Source of the DNA: Sphingomonas sp. BK235
GTDB taxonomy: Bacteria; Pseudomonadota; Alphaproteobacteria; Sphingomonadales; Sphingomonadaceae
Direction of reading: 5' to 3'
Length of the DNA stretch: 64,000 nt
Assembly (NCBI RefSeq): GCF_004345855.1
Contig: NZ_SLXN01000003.1
Coordinates: 496,001-560,000 of the forward strand
This document shows, piece after piece, positions 43,830 through 52,202 of the stretch; position 1 is the first letter of the stretch, and each line of letters starts with the position of its first letter. The translations under genes were made by a program, and so were the position numbers. Below the pieces are notes generated by a model. The model was not told the DNA's origin. It saw nothing but the letters and a program-made list of their open reading frames with translations, and made no database searches.

Positions 43830-44831
43830 ATGATCAAGGGCATCGCGCGCGCGTGCTGCGCGGCCGCCATCGCGGTGGCGACACCCGCGGCGGCGCAGAC
43901 CGCGCCTTATTCGTCGCTCACCGTCTTCGGCGACAGTCTGGTCGATGCGGGCAACATCCGCTCGCTCAACCTCGGTGCCGACCCCGCCCAGGGCTACTAC
44001 CAGGGCCGTTTCACCAACGGCTATGACTATACCGACCTGCTCAGCATCGCGATGTACGGCACGCCGACCCTCGCATCGAACGCGGGCGGCAGCAATTACG
44101 CGTTCGGCGGGTCGCGTGCGACCGCGACCACGCCGATCTTCGATGCCGGCGAGCAGGTGGCGCTCTACGCCGCCGCGGTCGCCAGCGGCAAGGCGGTCGA
44201 TCCCACCGGGCTGTACGTCCTCAACTTCGGCGGCAACGACGTGTTCGCCGCGCTCGCGCCGGGCGCTCCGGCAGGCTATGCCAGCGACACCGCCTTCCTG
44301 CTCGACGCGGCGAAGCAATATGCCGCGGCGATCGGCGCGCTCGACGCGCTGGGCGCGCGCACCATCCTGGTCACCGGCTTCCCGGTCGCCACCGCGGGGG
44401 CGCCGCTCGACTTCTCGATGGAGGCCGAGGGATATCTGAACAATGCGATCGCGGGTCTGTCGCTCTCTGCCGGTACCACCTTGCTGCGCTACAGCTATCT
44501 CGACTTCTTCGGGCGATTGCAGGCGGACCCGGGCGCCTTCGGACTGCCGACGCCATTGATCCTGCCGGACGCCAGCACGCCGGCGACGCTGGCGGCCACG
44601 ACTTGCCAGGGGAGTGGCGCGCTGCCGGCCTGCACGGGCTTCTTCTCGTTCGATGGCGTCCACCCGACCGCGGCGGTGCATCAGGCGCTCTACGACGATA
44701 TCAACCGGACCTTCGGCCTCGGCCTGCCCGCGGTGCCCGAACCGACGACCTGGGCGATGATGATCCTCGGCTTCGCGGCGGTGGGCGCGGCGCTGCGGCG
44801 CCGACGTACGGCGATGCCGCTCGCCGCCTGA
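43830..44831 (+). CDS. SGNH/GDSL hydrolase with PEP-CTERM sorting signal
   Basis: The 333-residue secreted esterase-like protein has a signal peptide ending PAAAQT. Block I is VFGDSLVDAGN (nucleophile Ser), block III is LNFGGNDVFAAL, and the Asp-His pair is in FDGVHPTAAVH. The C terminus PEPTTWAMMILGF, hydrophobic helix and RRRR is the PEPxxWA form of the PEP-CTERM signal, which is processed by an exosortase encoded elsewhere. It is predicted to act at the cell surface or in exopolysaccharide. It follows the halogenase by 100 bases on the same strand, so co-regulation is possible but unproven. Confidence 0.92.
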   Translation: MIKGIARACCAAAIAVATPAAAQTAPYSSLTVFGDSLVDAGNIRSLNLGADPAQGYYQGRFTNGYDYTDLLSIAMYGTPTLASNAGGSNYAFGGSRATATTPIFDAGEQVALYAAAVASGKAVDPTGLYVLNFGGNDVFAALAPGAPAGYASDTAFLLDAAKQYAAAIGALDALGARTILVTGFPVATAGAPLDFSMEAEGYLNNAIAGLSLSAGTTLLRYSYLDFFGRLQADPGAFGLPTPLILPDASTPATLAATTCQGSGALPACTGFFSFDGVHPTAAVHQALYDDINRTFGLGLPAVPEPTTWAMMILGFAAVGAALRRRRTAMPLAA

Positions 44832-44883
44832 TCTCCATGGCGGTGTCGCGGCAGGAGCGCCGCGATCGCCGTCGCCTACCGCG

Positions 44884-45207
44884 TCAGCGGCGCTTGCAGG
44901 GGTAAGCGGCGCGCAGCGCGTCGCGCACCACGAAGGCGGGCGCGGCGGTCGCCTTGCGTCCGCGCTTGCGGAGATATTTGCGCACGGTCGCGGCGACCTT
45001 CATGTTTGACGCGCGCGCGGGCGAGGGGCAGATCTGACGCGCGAGCGACAGCGCGTCGAACTCGGCCAGGATATAGCCGGTGCAGAAATTGGCGGTGGGG
45101 TCGTCGTCCTTGCCGCGGCACAGCTCGACCAGTTGCGGCGTGGTGATCGAGCTCACCACCACCGGACGGTCGGCCGCGGCGGCGAGCAGCGCGAGGAACA
45201 GGCTCAT
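44884..45207 (-). CDS. Rap1a/Tai-like small exported protein
   Basis: The 107-residue protein has a short N-terminal hydrophobic segment and the Rap1a/Tai pattern: TTPQLVELCRG, ANFCTGYILAEFDAL, ICPSPARAS, and a C-terminal VRDALRAAYPCKRR, with four conserved cysteines. Rap1a/Tai proteins include immunity factors against type VI-secreted amidases, but many family members are not linked to secretion. No effector or type VI genes are in the window. Its ATG overlaps the stop of the L,D-transpeptidase gene by 4 bases, suggesting a cell-wall-related role with that enzyme. Confidence 0.75.
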   Translation of the reverse strand: MSLFLALLAAAADRPVVVSSITTPQLVELCRGKDDDPTANFCTGYILAEFDALSLARQICPSPARASNMKVAATVRKYLRKRGRKATAAPAFVVRDALRAAYPCKRR

Positions 45208-46067
45208 CGATCGGCCTCCATCGTCGCGCCGCCGGCGTTCGCCGCGGCGAGATAGGGGAGCAGGCGCACGCGCGGGAAGACGTCGTCGAGCGGTTTGACG
45301 TCGGGCAGGACGTAGACGATCCCGCCCTTGCGCTCGAACTGCGGTCGCAGCTTGCCGGTGTAGAAGCGAGAGCCGACGTTGATGCAGCCGAACGAGATGC
45401 GATTGTCCTCGGGGCTGGGCGAGAGCAGCCGCTCCACCCGCCGCTCTTTCTTGGTGATCGAGGTCACCGCGTGGAGCGCGACGTTGTTGGCGTAATCGAC
45501 CCACAATACCCGCTGACGCCCGAAGGCGCGCCCGAACTTCGCGACGAAGCGGCCCGCGGGGGTGGTCCGCTCGGCCGGACCGATCTCGTCGAGATTCTTG
45601 GCGCCGACGCCGGGAGAGGAATCGTCGCCGATCCCGATGCCGAGCAGCACCGGTGCCTCGCCGAGGAAGTGCCCGTCGGCGGCGAAGAGGTAGAGCGTGG
45701 CGGCCGGTTTATCGATCACCGCATAAGGCAGGCCGGCATTGTCCTGGGCGGCCGCGACCCAGGCGATCACGCGCTCGGCCGCCTCGCTGCGTGGCAGAGC
45801 GGGGACGACGGGCGTCGGTGCGAGCGCGCGGGCGGGGCGTTTCGCCGCCGTCTTCTTGGCCGCCGTCTTCTTCGCGGTTTTGGCCGGCGTCTTGGATGCG
45901 GCAGTGGCCCGCGCCTTCGCCGCCCCCGCCTTGGGGGCCGCCGCGGCGGGCGCCTTCTGTGCGGGAGCGGGCCGGGCGGCGACGGCGCCCGCCGCCAGCG
46001 GGAGCGCGGCGACCAGCGCCGCGCCCAGCAGTCGGCGCGAAGCAACGCGGAACGTGGACGTGATCAT
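45204..46067 (-). CDS. L,D-transpeptidase family protein
   Basis: The 287-residue periplasmic protein has a signal peptide (about residues 1-31) and then a lysine/alanine-rich linker (AAKARATAASKTPAKTAKK region). The YkuD-type catalytic domain ends the protein, with ALHAVTS (active-site His) and ISFGCINVGS (catalytic Cys). Such enzymes make 3-3 peptidoglycan crosslinks or attach proteins to the wall. The catalytic motif is GCINV rather than the more common GCIRL/GCIRM, seen in a subgroup of the family. I start at MITSTFRVASRRLLG. It is coupled to the Rap1a/Tai-like gene downstream. Confidence 0.85.
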   Translation of the reverse strand: MITSTFRVASRRLLGAALVAALPLAAGAVAARPAPAQKAPAAAAPKAGAAKARATAASKTPAKTAKKTAAKKTAAKRPARALAPTPVVPALPRSEAAERVIAWVAAAQDNAGLPYAVIDKPAATLYLFAADGHFLGEAPVLLGIGIGDDSSPGVGAKNLDEIGPAERTTPAGRFVAKFGRAFGRQRVLWVDYANNVALHAVTSITKKERRVERLLSPSPEDNRISFGCINVGSRFYTGKLRPQFERKGGIVYVLPDVKPLDDVFPRVRLLPYLAAANAGGATMEADR

Positions 46068-46122
46068 CCCAGCCTTGTTCGGCAGAGCCGCCCCGCGATG
46101 CAAGCGCGTCGTGTCACCGGCC

Positions 46123-46431
46123 TCAGCCGCGCGGACGACGCTGGCGCTGCTGCATCTGCTGCATCTGCTGGTCGAGCCCGTCGACCCGGCCGTTGATCTG
46201 GTCGATCCGCTGGCCGTTCTGCTGCGCCTGGGCGGCGGCGGCCTGCGCCTGGGTCAAGGCCTGGCCCGAGGTGCCCTCGACGGTGCGAAGGCGGCCGTCG
46301 AGGCCATCGATACGCGTGTTGACGGTCGCGATCTGCTCGCGAACGAAGCCCTTGGTCGCGCAACCCCCGAGGGCGGTGCCACCGACCACGATCATCGCGA
46401 GCGCGGTATAACGGGGAAGATTGGAACGCAT
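46123..46431 (-). CDS. Small coiled-coil lipoprotein
   Basis: The 102-residue lipoprotein has a lipobox VGGTALGGC with Cys24. A predicted coiled coil follows (VREQIATVNTRIDGLDGRLRT and the glutamine-rich QAQAAAAQAQQNGQRIDQIN), with an arginine-rich end. It resembles Lpp- or alanine-zipper-like outer-membrane lipoproteins, perhaps linking membrane and cell wall; the precise family is not certain. It lies upstream of the L,D-transpeptidase gene on the same strand, which fits a wall-anchoring role. A GAGAGG ribosome site precedes the ATG. Confidence 0.75.
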   Translation of the reverse strand: MRSNLPRYTALAMIVVGGTALGGCATKGFVREQIATVNTRIDGLDGRLRTVEGTSGQALTQAQAAAAQAQQNGQRIDQINGRVDGLDQQMQQMQQRQRRPRG

Positions 46432-46630
46432 CTACTTACCTCTCAGAGCATGAGGGATGGACAGAGAGCGCGATTGCGCCCGCACTGACAACGTCCCGGC
46501 GCCTGAACCTGTGGTTAATGCCACAGTAGGAACCGTCCCGTTGAGAGCGCGAAACGATCGGCGGTGGCTCTGGGATCCCGATGCGGAGAGGGAGGCGCCG
46601 CTCCCCCGAGGGGGAGCGGCCGGCCGGGGG

Positions 46631-46717
46631 TCAAAGCGTGGTGAGAACCACGCCGACCACCAGCGCCTGCGCCGCGATCGCCAGCGCGGTGCTGGCGGCG
46701 GTCTCGAACATACGCAT
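46631..46717 (-). CDS. Possible 28-residue membrane microprotein
   Basis: The frame begins MRMFETAASTALAIAAQAL and ends VVGVVLTTL. It forms one predicted transmembrane helix. A GGAG ribosome site lies eight bases upstream of the ATG. It stands alone in a 578-base space between the lipoprotein gene and a TonB receptor gene. No function can be assigned; it is listed because start signal, composition and isolation all fit a real small protein. Confidence 0.45.
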   Translation of the reverse strand: MRMFETAASTALAIAAQALVVGVVLTTL

Positions 46718-46916
46718 GAGGTAGTCTCCGATTGCCGGATATGACCGGCGAGGGAGCACATGGCGATCGTTGCGCCGGCGCGCAATAATCGAACTCGACA
46801 TGCGTAGTTGCACGGGTTGCAACTGGGCATAGCGGTGCATTCTCAAATGGTCTGCTCGCTCATCATCGCCCCCACCGTTCACGCCATGCTGACGGGCTTG
46901 GTGCCACCGATCCTAT

Positions 46917-46928
46917 ATGGTCAACCAA
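46917..46928. promoter_or_regulatory. UxuR/FadR-type GntR box candidate
   Basis: ATGGTCAACCAA fits the TTGGTnnACCAA pattern of UxuR/ExuR-like regulators with one mismatch. A regulator of that type is encoded at 52203-52955, at the far end of the same locus. Confidence 0.45.
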
Positions 46929-46950
46929 ACACGCTTGACCGGTCAGATAG

Positions 46951-46963
46951 GATAGCGCTAACA
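46951..46963. promoter_or_regulatory. Operator-like motif shared with the 37 kb receptor
   Basis: GATAGCGCTAACA contains the perfect palindrome TAGCGCTA and matches 12 of 13 bases at 37081-37093. It lies about 47 bases upstream of the receptor ATG. Confidence 0.5.
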
Positions 46964-46976
46964 TCGTTTTTACGTA

Positions 46977-46993
46977 GCCGGCAGGAAGCCGGC
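46977..46993 (+). other. Leader hairpin
   Basis: GCCGGC (46977-46982) and GCCGGC (46988-46993) are self-complementary and form a 6-base stem around AGGAA, 16 bases upstream of the receptor start codon. Confidence 0.4.
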
Positions 46994-47009
46994 GCGTGGG
47001 AGGAGAGAG

Positions 47010-50000
47010 ATGATGGTTGATCGCGCATCGTCGCGCCGTGCCGGTACGGTCATGGCCCTGCTGCTCGGTACCGCCGCATGGCCCGCTTTGGCACAGACCA
47101 GCGCTGAGCCCGCGCCGACGGCGTCCTCTTCGTCGAGCGCTACCACCACCGCCGACGCCGCGACCCAGCAGGGGGCGGGCAACACTGCACCCACCGAGAT
47201 CAATTCGGTCGACCAGGCCCCGGCCGATCCGTCCACGACCGGTAACGAGGATATCGTCGTCACTGGCTATCGTGCCTCGCTGGAGAGCCAGACCAACGCC
47301 AAGAAGAACTCGATCGGCTTCACCGACACGATCTTCGCCGAGGACATCGGCAAATTTCCCGACACCAATATCGCCGAGTCCGTCAACCGCATCCCGGGCG
47401 TGACGATCAGCCGCGAGGTGACGGGCGAGGGCGCCAATGTCGCGATCCGCGGGCTGGGCACCAACTTCACCCGCGTCCTGCTCAACGGCGCCCCGGTGGC
47501 GATCGCCTCGGTCCGTTTCGACGCGCAGAGCACCAACCGCGAGGTCGACCTCGATCTCATCCCGACCGAGCTCTTCACCCAGCTCACCGTCAGCAAGTCG
47601 CCGGTGGCCAGCCAGCTCGAGGGTGGCGCGGCCGGCACGGTCAACCTGCGGTCGGCGCGGCCCTTCGACAATCCCAAGCCCTATATCAGTTATGGCCTGC
47701 AAGGGTCGAAGGTGAGCGCCGCCGACCGCTGGGGCTATCGCGGTTACGCGCTCGCCAGCGCGACCTTCGGCGATTTCGGCATCCTCGTCGGCGGCGCCGC
47801 GGTGAAGAACCGTTTCCAGGTCAACGGCTATGAGACGATCGGCTTCACCAACCCCAATCTGACCGCGGCGCAGAACAGCGCCGCGACGCGCAACGCCACG
47901 GGCGGCGGCAATTTCAGCATTCCCGGCACCGTCCCGGTCAACGCGGGCGCCGGCCTGACCGCGGGCACGGTGATCGACCAGGCGTTCCTGCTCGCGCGCA
48001 ACCCCGGCGCGACGATCGACCAGATCGACAATGGCATCCTGCCGCGGCTCAGCCGCCCGCGCACCGAGGTGGGCGAGCGGACGCGGTACAACGGCCTCGT
48101 CTCGCTGGAATGGCGGCCGAGCGACGCCGTCCATTTCTATGTCGACGGCATGTACGGCAAGCGCAACACCGATTTCACGCGCACCGCGATGAACTGGGTG
48201 GTGCGCAACGGCGCGGTGATCCCGCTCAACACCAGCTATGACCGGTCGGACTGTACGGCGGGCTGCACCGTGACCGGTGGCACCTATGCCAACTCGCAGT
48301 TCTTCCTCGAATATCGACCCTATCGTGACCGGCAGGACTATTGGGGCGTGAACCCCGGTGCCGAGTTCGTGGTGAACGATTTCATCAAGGGCGACCTCCA
48401 GGTCAATTACACCAAGAGCAATTTCCGTCGCGAGAGCCCGACCGTGCTGGTCATCACCCCGCCCAACAGCGGGGTCGTGGTCGAGTACGACAACAGCACG
48501 GGCGGGATCCCGACGCTGACCACCAACGTCGACCTCAACAACCCGGCCAATTTCGGCTGGAACGGCGGCGGCCGGGTCAACCTCAACGGCGAGGAGCGCG
48601 AGACCGAGACCAAGGGTATCCGCGGCAGCCTGTTGTTCGGCGACGAGAAGCGCTTCAGCGTCCGCGTCGGCGGCGCCTATGACGAGGTGCGTCGCCGCAT
48701 CACCCCCTTCGACAACACCAATCCGTGGCAGAACGCGATCTGCGGCAACGCGCCCAGCGTCTCGCTGATCGCGCCCAACACCGGGACGACGCCCTGTACC
48801 GGGCTCAACCAGCCCGGCACCACGCCGCCGGCGGGTTTCCCCACCTATCCGGGCTATGGCACCAATTACACCGCGGGGCAGCCGCCGATCAGCTACGCCG
48901 GCTCGCTCATCCCCACCGCGGCGGTGCCGAGCTTCCTGCTGCCCGGCAGCAACGGCTTCATCACGGTCGACTGGGACAAGTTCAAGGCGGCGACCAATTA
49001 TGACACGCTGCTCGCCGGCGCGACCGAGGCCGGCACCGGCAGCAGCGGCGCGAACGGTGGTCTGATCGACGAGAAGGTCACCGGCACCTTCGTCGAGGGC
49101 AACGGCATCGTCGACATCGGCGAGAACACGCTGCGGCTCAACGGCGGCCTGCGTTACGTCCGCACCGAGCAGATCGTCGGCGGACGCGTCAGCGTCCCCG
49201 ATCCCCGCAACGCGACGATCGCGGACGGCGGGCGCTATCCCAACACGATCACCTTCCCGACGACGCGCACCGTCTATTCCAACTTCCTGCCCTCGGCGAG
49301 CCTCGCCCTGGACTTCGCTGGCAAGGCGGTGGCGCGCGCCTCGGTGTCGCGGACGCTCACGCGCCCCGATCCGAACGCGCTCCTGCCCGGCGCGAGCTTC
49401 GTCGCGCCCTCGGCCGACATCGGCAACGTCGGCAACAACGCGCTCGACCCCTATGTCTCGGACAATATCGACCTAGGCTTCGAATATTACACCGGCGGCG
49501 AGGGCGTGATCGCGGTCGCGGCGTTCCGCAAATCAATCACCGGCTTCACCGTCAACGGCAACATCACGGTGCCCTTCTCCTATCTGGAGCCGTTCGGCAT
49601 CACGGTCGACTCGCTCACCCAAGCGCAGCGCGACGCGCTCGCCTCGCGTGCCACCGGGGGGCAGGCGCTCAGCCAGGTGCCCATCGTCATCCAGCAGCAG
49701 GTCAATTCGGACGGCAAGCTCAAGGTCAACGGGCTCGAGTTCCAGATCACCCAGCCGCTCGACTTCCTGACGCAATATATCGGCGTGCGCGGCTTCGGCG
49801 TGCAGGGCAATCTGACGCTGATCGACCAGAAGGGCGAGGGCGCGGGTGCCCCCGCGGTGGCGCTCGGCGTCGCGCCGACCACCTATACGCTCACCGGCTA
49901 TTACGAGGGCAACGGCATCTCGAGCCGGCTGACCTATACGTACAACGAGGGGTCGCAGGGTTCGAACCTCAATCAGAACGGTATCGCCGCGGCGTCGATC

Positions 50001-50207
50001 TTCGGGCGCAACTACGGACAGCTCGATTTCTCGGGCAACATCGATCTCTCCAAGATCCTGGGCAACGCCTATCTGCCGACGCTCACGGTCAACGTCATCA
50101 ACATCACCAAGGAGGCGCAGGGCAGCTACTTCCAGTTCCCCAACGCCACCTTCAACGAGTATAATCCCGGCCGCACCTTGCTCCTGGGCATTCGCGGCCG
50201 GTTCTGA
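47010..50207 (+). CDS. Large TonB-dependent receptor (Xanthomonas/Caulobacter type)
   Basis: The 1065-residue outer-membrane importer has a signal peptide ending PALAQT, then a serine/threonine-rich stretch and TonB box EDIVVTGYRASL. The plug carries GKFPDTNIAESVNRIPGV and VAIRGLGTNFTRVLLNGAPV, and the barrel ends LLLGIRGRF. The following cupin, Gfo/Idh oxidoreductase and UxuR-like regulator suggest a sugar or sugar-acid substrate. The start ATG (MMVDRASS) follows a strong GGGAGGAGAGAG site. The stop is followed by a good hairpin terminator, so downstream genes may have their own promoter or depend on read-through. Confidence 0.92.
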   Translation: MMVDRASSRRAGTVMALLLGTAAWPALAQTSAEPAPTASSSSSATTTADAATQQGAGNTAPTEINSVDQAPADPSTTGNEDIVVTGYRASLESQTNAKKNSIGFTDTIFAEDIGKFPDTNIAESVNRIPGVTISREVTGEGANVAIRGLGTNFTRVLLNGAPVAIASVRFDAQSTNREVDLDLIPTELFTQLTVSKSPVASQLEGGAAGTVNLRSARPFDNPKPYISYGLQGSKVSAADRWGYRGYALASATFGDFGILVGGAAVKNRFQVNGYETIGFTNPNLTAAQNSAATRNATGGGNFSIPGTVPVNAGAGLTAGTVIDQAFLLARNPGATIDQIDNGILPRLSRPRTEVGERTRYNGLVSLEWRPSDAVHFYVDGMYGKRNTDFTRTAMNWVVRNGAVIPLNTSYDRSDCTAGCTVTGGTYANSQFFLEYRPYRDRQDYWGVNPGAEFVVNDFIKGDLQVNYTKSNFRRESPTVLVITPPNSGVVVEYDNSTGGIPTLTTNVDLNNPANFGWNGGGRVNLNGEERETETKGIRGSLLFGDEKRFSVRVGGAYDEVRRRITPFDNTNPWQNAICGNAPSVSLIAPNTGTTPCTGLNQPGTTPPAGFPTYPGYGTNYTAGQPPISYAGSLIPTAAVPSFLLPGSNGFITVDWDKFKAATNYDTLLAGATEAGTGSSGANGGLIDEKVTGTFVEGNGIVDIGENTLRLNGGLRYVRTEQIVGGRVSVPDPRNATIADGGRYPNTITFPTTRTVYSNFLPSASLALDFAGKAVARASVSRTLTRPDPNALLPGASFVAPSADIGNVGNNALDPYVSDNIDLGFEYYTGGEGVIAVAAFRKSITGFTVNGNITVPFSYLEPFGITVDSLTQAQRDALASRATGGQALSQVPIVIQQQVNSDGKLKVNGLEFQITQPLDFLTQYIGVRGFGVQGNLTLIDQKGEGAGAPAVALGVAPTTYTLTGYYEGNGISSRLTYTYNEGSQGSNLNQNGIAAASIFGRNYGQLDFSGNIDLSKILGNAYLPTLTVNVINITKEAQGSYFQFPNATFNEYNPGRTLLLGIRGRF

Positions 50208-50229
50208 CCCGATCCCTCCCGGGAGCACT

Positions 50230-50261
50230 GCGGGCCGGGCCACGGCCTGGCCCGCGTCTTT
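50230..50261 (+). terminator. Intrinsic terminator after the 47 kb receptor
   Basis: GCGGGCCGGG (50230-50239) pairs with CCTGGCCCGC (50246-50255), with one G-U pair and a 6-base loop, followed by GTCTTT. It starts 23 bases after the receptor stop codon. Confidence 0.7.
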
Positions 50262-50301
50262 GATCCCGCCCCGCGTCAGGGGCAGCACCGAGGAGCGCGC
50301 G

Positions 50302-50751
50302 ATGCGCAGACGCAGCAGGGACGTCGCCTTGATCGCCGCGGGGATCGCGCTCGGTGCCGCCGCACCGGGGGTGGCGCGCACCGCGGCCGGCGCGGTGCTC
50401 GGCCCCGCGGTGTTCGACTGGTCGCGCCTCGTCGCGACGCCGACCCCGACCGGTGCGGTGCGTCAGGTGGTGCGACGTCCCACCGCGACGCTGCGCGAAC
50501 TCGAGATCCACGTCACCACGCTCGATCCGGGGCGATCCTCGCACCCGCCGCACACGCATCCCAACGAGGAACTGGTGATCGTCGATGCCGGCACGGTGGA
50601 GACGCTGTCGGCAGGGACATGGCAGCGCGTCGGTCCCGGTTCGGTGATCTTCAACGCCTCGAACGCGCCGCACGCGCTGCGCAACGTCGGCACCGCGCCG
50701 GCCCGCTACCACGTCGTCAATTGGTCGACCGACGCCACCCCCGAGCGGTGA
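50302..50751 (+). CDS. Exported cupin-domain protein
   Basis: The 149-residue protein has an N-terminal hydrophobic/signal segment (RDVALIAAGIALGAAAPGVA) and one cupin barrel. The metal-site motif is SHPPHTHPNEELVIVDAG, and the second motif ends NAPHALRNVG. It is probably periplasmic. Small exported cupins like this often accompany sugar-oxidation genes; whether it is an isomerase, an oxygenase or only a binding protein cannot be judged. The start is the ATG after GAGGAGCGCGCG. It is 34 bases upstream of the Gfo/Idh gene. Confidence 0.82.
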   Translation: MRRRSRDVALIAAGIALGAAAPGVARTAAGAVLGPAVFDWSRLVATPTPTGAVRQVVRRPTATLRELEIHVTTLDPGRSSHPPHTHPNEELVIVDAGTVETLSAGTWQRVGPGSVIFNASNAPHALRNVGTAPARYHVVNWSTDATPER

Positions 50752-50785
50752 GGCGGCGGAGCGGCCCGGTGAGCAGGAGAGGGAC

Positions 50786-52150
50786 ATGATGATGCCGATC
50801 ACCCGTCGCGGCGCGCTGAAGGGCGCGGCGCTCGCCGGTTTTCCCGCGATCATTCCGGCGAGCGTGCTGGGTGCCGCCGCGCCGAGCAAGCGCATCAACG
50901 TCGGCGCGATCGGCGTCGGGCGGATCAGCCGCGGTCACGACATGAAGGAGGTGCTGCGCCACGACGACGCGCATATCGTCTCGGTCTGCGACCTCGACAC
51001 GCGGCGGCTCGCCGAGGGGCAGCGCTTCGTCGACTCGGCCTATGCGGCGCGGCGCGGCGCGGCGTATCGCGGGACGCGCGCGCACGACGATTATCGCGCC
51101 TTGCTGGCCGACCGCGACGTCGATGCCGTGCTGATCTCCACCCCCGACCACCAGCATGCGCGGCTCGCGATCGACGCGGTCCGTGCGGGCAAGGACGTGT
51201 ATCTCCAGAAGCCCGCCGCGCTGACCATCGCGGAAGGCCGCGCGATGGTGCGGGCGGTGGAGGCGTCCGGCCGGATCCTCCAGATCGGCTCGCAGCAGCG
51301 CGGGCAGGAACCGTGGCCGCAATTCCATCGCGCCTGTGAGCTGGTTCGCAACGGCCGGATCGGCACGGTGCTGCGGGTCGAGGTGGGGCTGCCCGGTGAC
51401 CCGGCGGGACCGCCCGCCCCGGCGATGCCGATCCCGACGAACCTCAACTACGACGCGTGGCTCGGCTCCACCCCCGAAGTCTATTACACCGAGCGGCGCG
51501 TCCACCCGCAGGATTCGATCGACGCGCGGCCGGGCTGGCTGCGCTGCGAGCAGTTCGGCGCGGGCATGATCACCGGCTGGGGCGCGCATCACATCGACAT
51601 CGCGCACTGGGGAATGGACACCGAGCTGACCGGCCCGGTCGAGATCTGGGGCAAAGCGGAGTTCCCGCGCGGCGGCTTGTGGGACGTCCACGGCGCGTTC
51701 GAGACGCACGCGCGCTATGCCAACGGCGTGCTGATGACCGTGTCGGGCACCTTGCCCAATGGCGTGAAGTTCATCGGCGACGACGGCTGGATCTTTGTCA
51801 CGCGCAGCGGCCCCGTCACCGCCAGCGACCCCGGCGGCGCACAAGTCACTCCGCTGGCGGCGAGCGATCCGCGGATCCTCGCCAGCGCGATCGGTGCGGG
51901 CGAGACCAGGCTGCGCCGGACGCCCGAACAGCATCGCGACTGGCTCGACGCGATCAAGGTTCGCGGTACGGTCGCGGCGCCCGCCGAGATCGGGCATCGC
52001 GCCTGCTCGACCTGTCTGCTCCACTGGGCGGCGATGAAGACCGGGCGGCGGCTGCGCTGGGATCCCGCGGCCGAGCGGTTCGTCAGCGACGCGGCGGCGG
52101 ACAAGCTGCTCAGCCGGCCGCAGCGCGCGGGCTATGCGATCGCGGTCTGA
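50786..52150 (+). CDS. Tat-exported Gfo/Idh/MocA family oxidoreductase
   Basis: The 454-residue NAD(P)-dependent oxidoreductase begins with a Tat signal (TRRGALKGAALAGFPAIIPA). The Rossmann segment is INVGAIGVGRISRGHD, and VLISTPDHQHARLA is the usual Gfo/Idh loop. The canonical EKP motif appears as LQKPAALT, with Gln in place of Glu. The C-terminal substrate domain includes GMITGWGAHHIDIAHWGMD, with a histidine pair near the expected catalytic position. Exported members act on glycosides or sugar derivatives, and GH109-type activity is possible. It is likely in one unit with the cupin gene and perhaps the regulator downstream. Confidence 0.87.
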   Translation: MMMPITRRGALKGAALAGFPAIIPASVLGAAAPSKRINVGAIGVGRISRGHDMKEVLRHDDAHIVSVCDLDTRRLAEGQRFVDSAYAARRGAAYRGTRAHDDYRALLADRDVDAVLISTPDHQHARLAIDAVRAGKDVYLQKPAALTIAEGRAMVRAVEASGRILQIGSQQRGQEPWPQFHRACELVRNGRIGTVLRVEVGLPGDPAGPPAPAMPIPTNLNYDAWLGSTPEVYYTERRVHPQDSIDARPGWLRCEQFGAGMITGWGAHHIDIAHWGMDTELTGPVEIWGKAEFPRGGLWDVHGAFETHARYANGVLMTVSGTLPNGVKFIGDDGWIFVTRSGPVTASDPGGAQVTPLAASDPRILASAIGAGETRLRRTPEQHRDWLDAIKVRGTVAAPAEIGHRACSTCLLHWAAMKTGRRLRWDPAAERFVSDAAADKLLSRPQRAGYAIAV

Positions 52151-52202
52151 CCGGCGCGGCCGCCGAATTGCCCTCGTGTCGGCGGGGGCGTAGGCTCGCG
52201 CC

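Larger units (their letters stand above)
46718..47009 (+). promoter_or_regulatory. Control region of the 47 kb TonB receptor gene
   Basis: The region has several sites close together: a UxuR-like box (46917-46928), the palindrome TGACCGGTCA (46936-46945), the shared GATAGCGCTAACA motif (46951-46963), a leader hairpin (46977-46993) and a strong GGGAGGAGAGAG ribosome site. TTGACC at 46935-46940 could be a -35 element, but no convincing -10 was found. Confidence 0.6.

Noticed and set aside
46935..46963. TTGACC with TAACA as a classical promoter for the 47 kb receptor
   Set aside because: With a 17-base spacer the -10 would be CTAACA, which is a poor match, and the spacing differs from the similar arrangement at 37061-37093.
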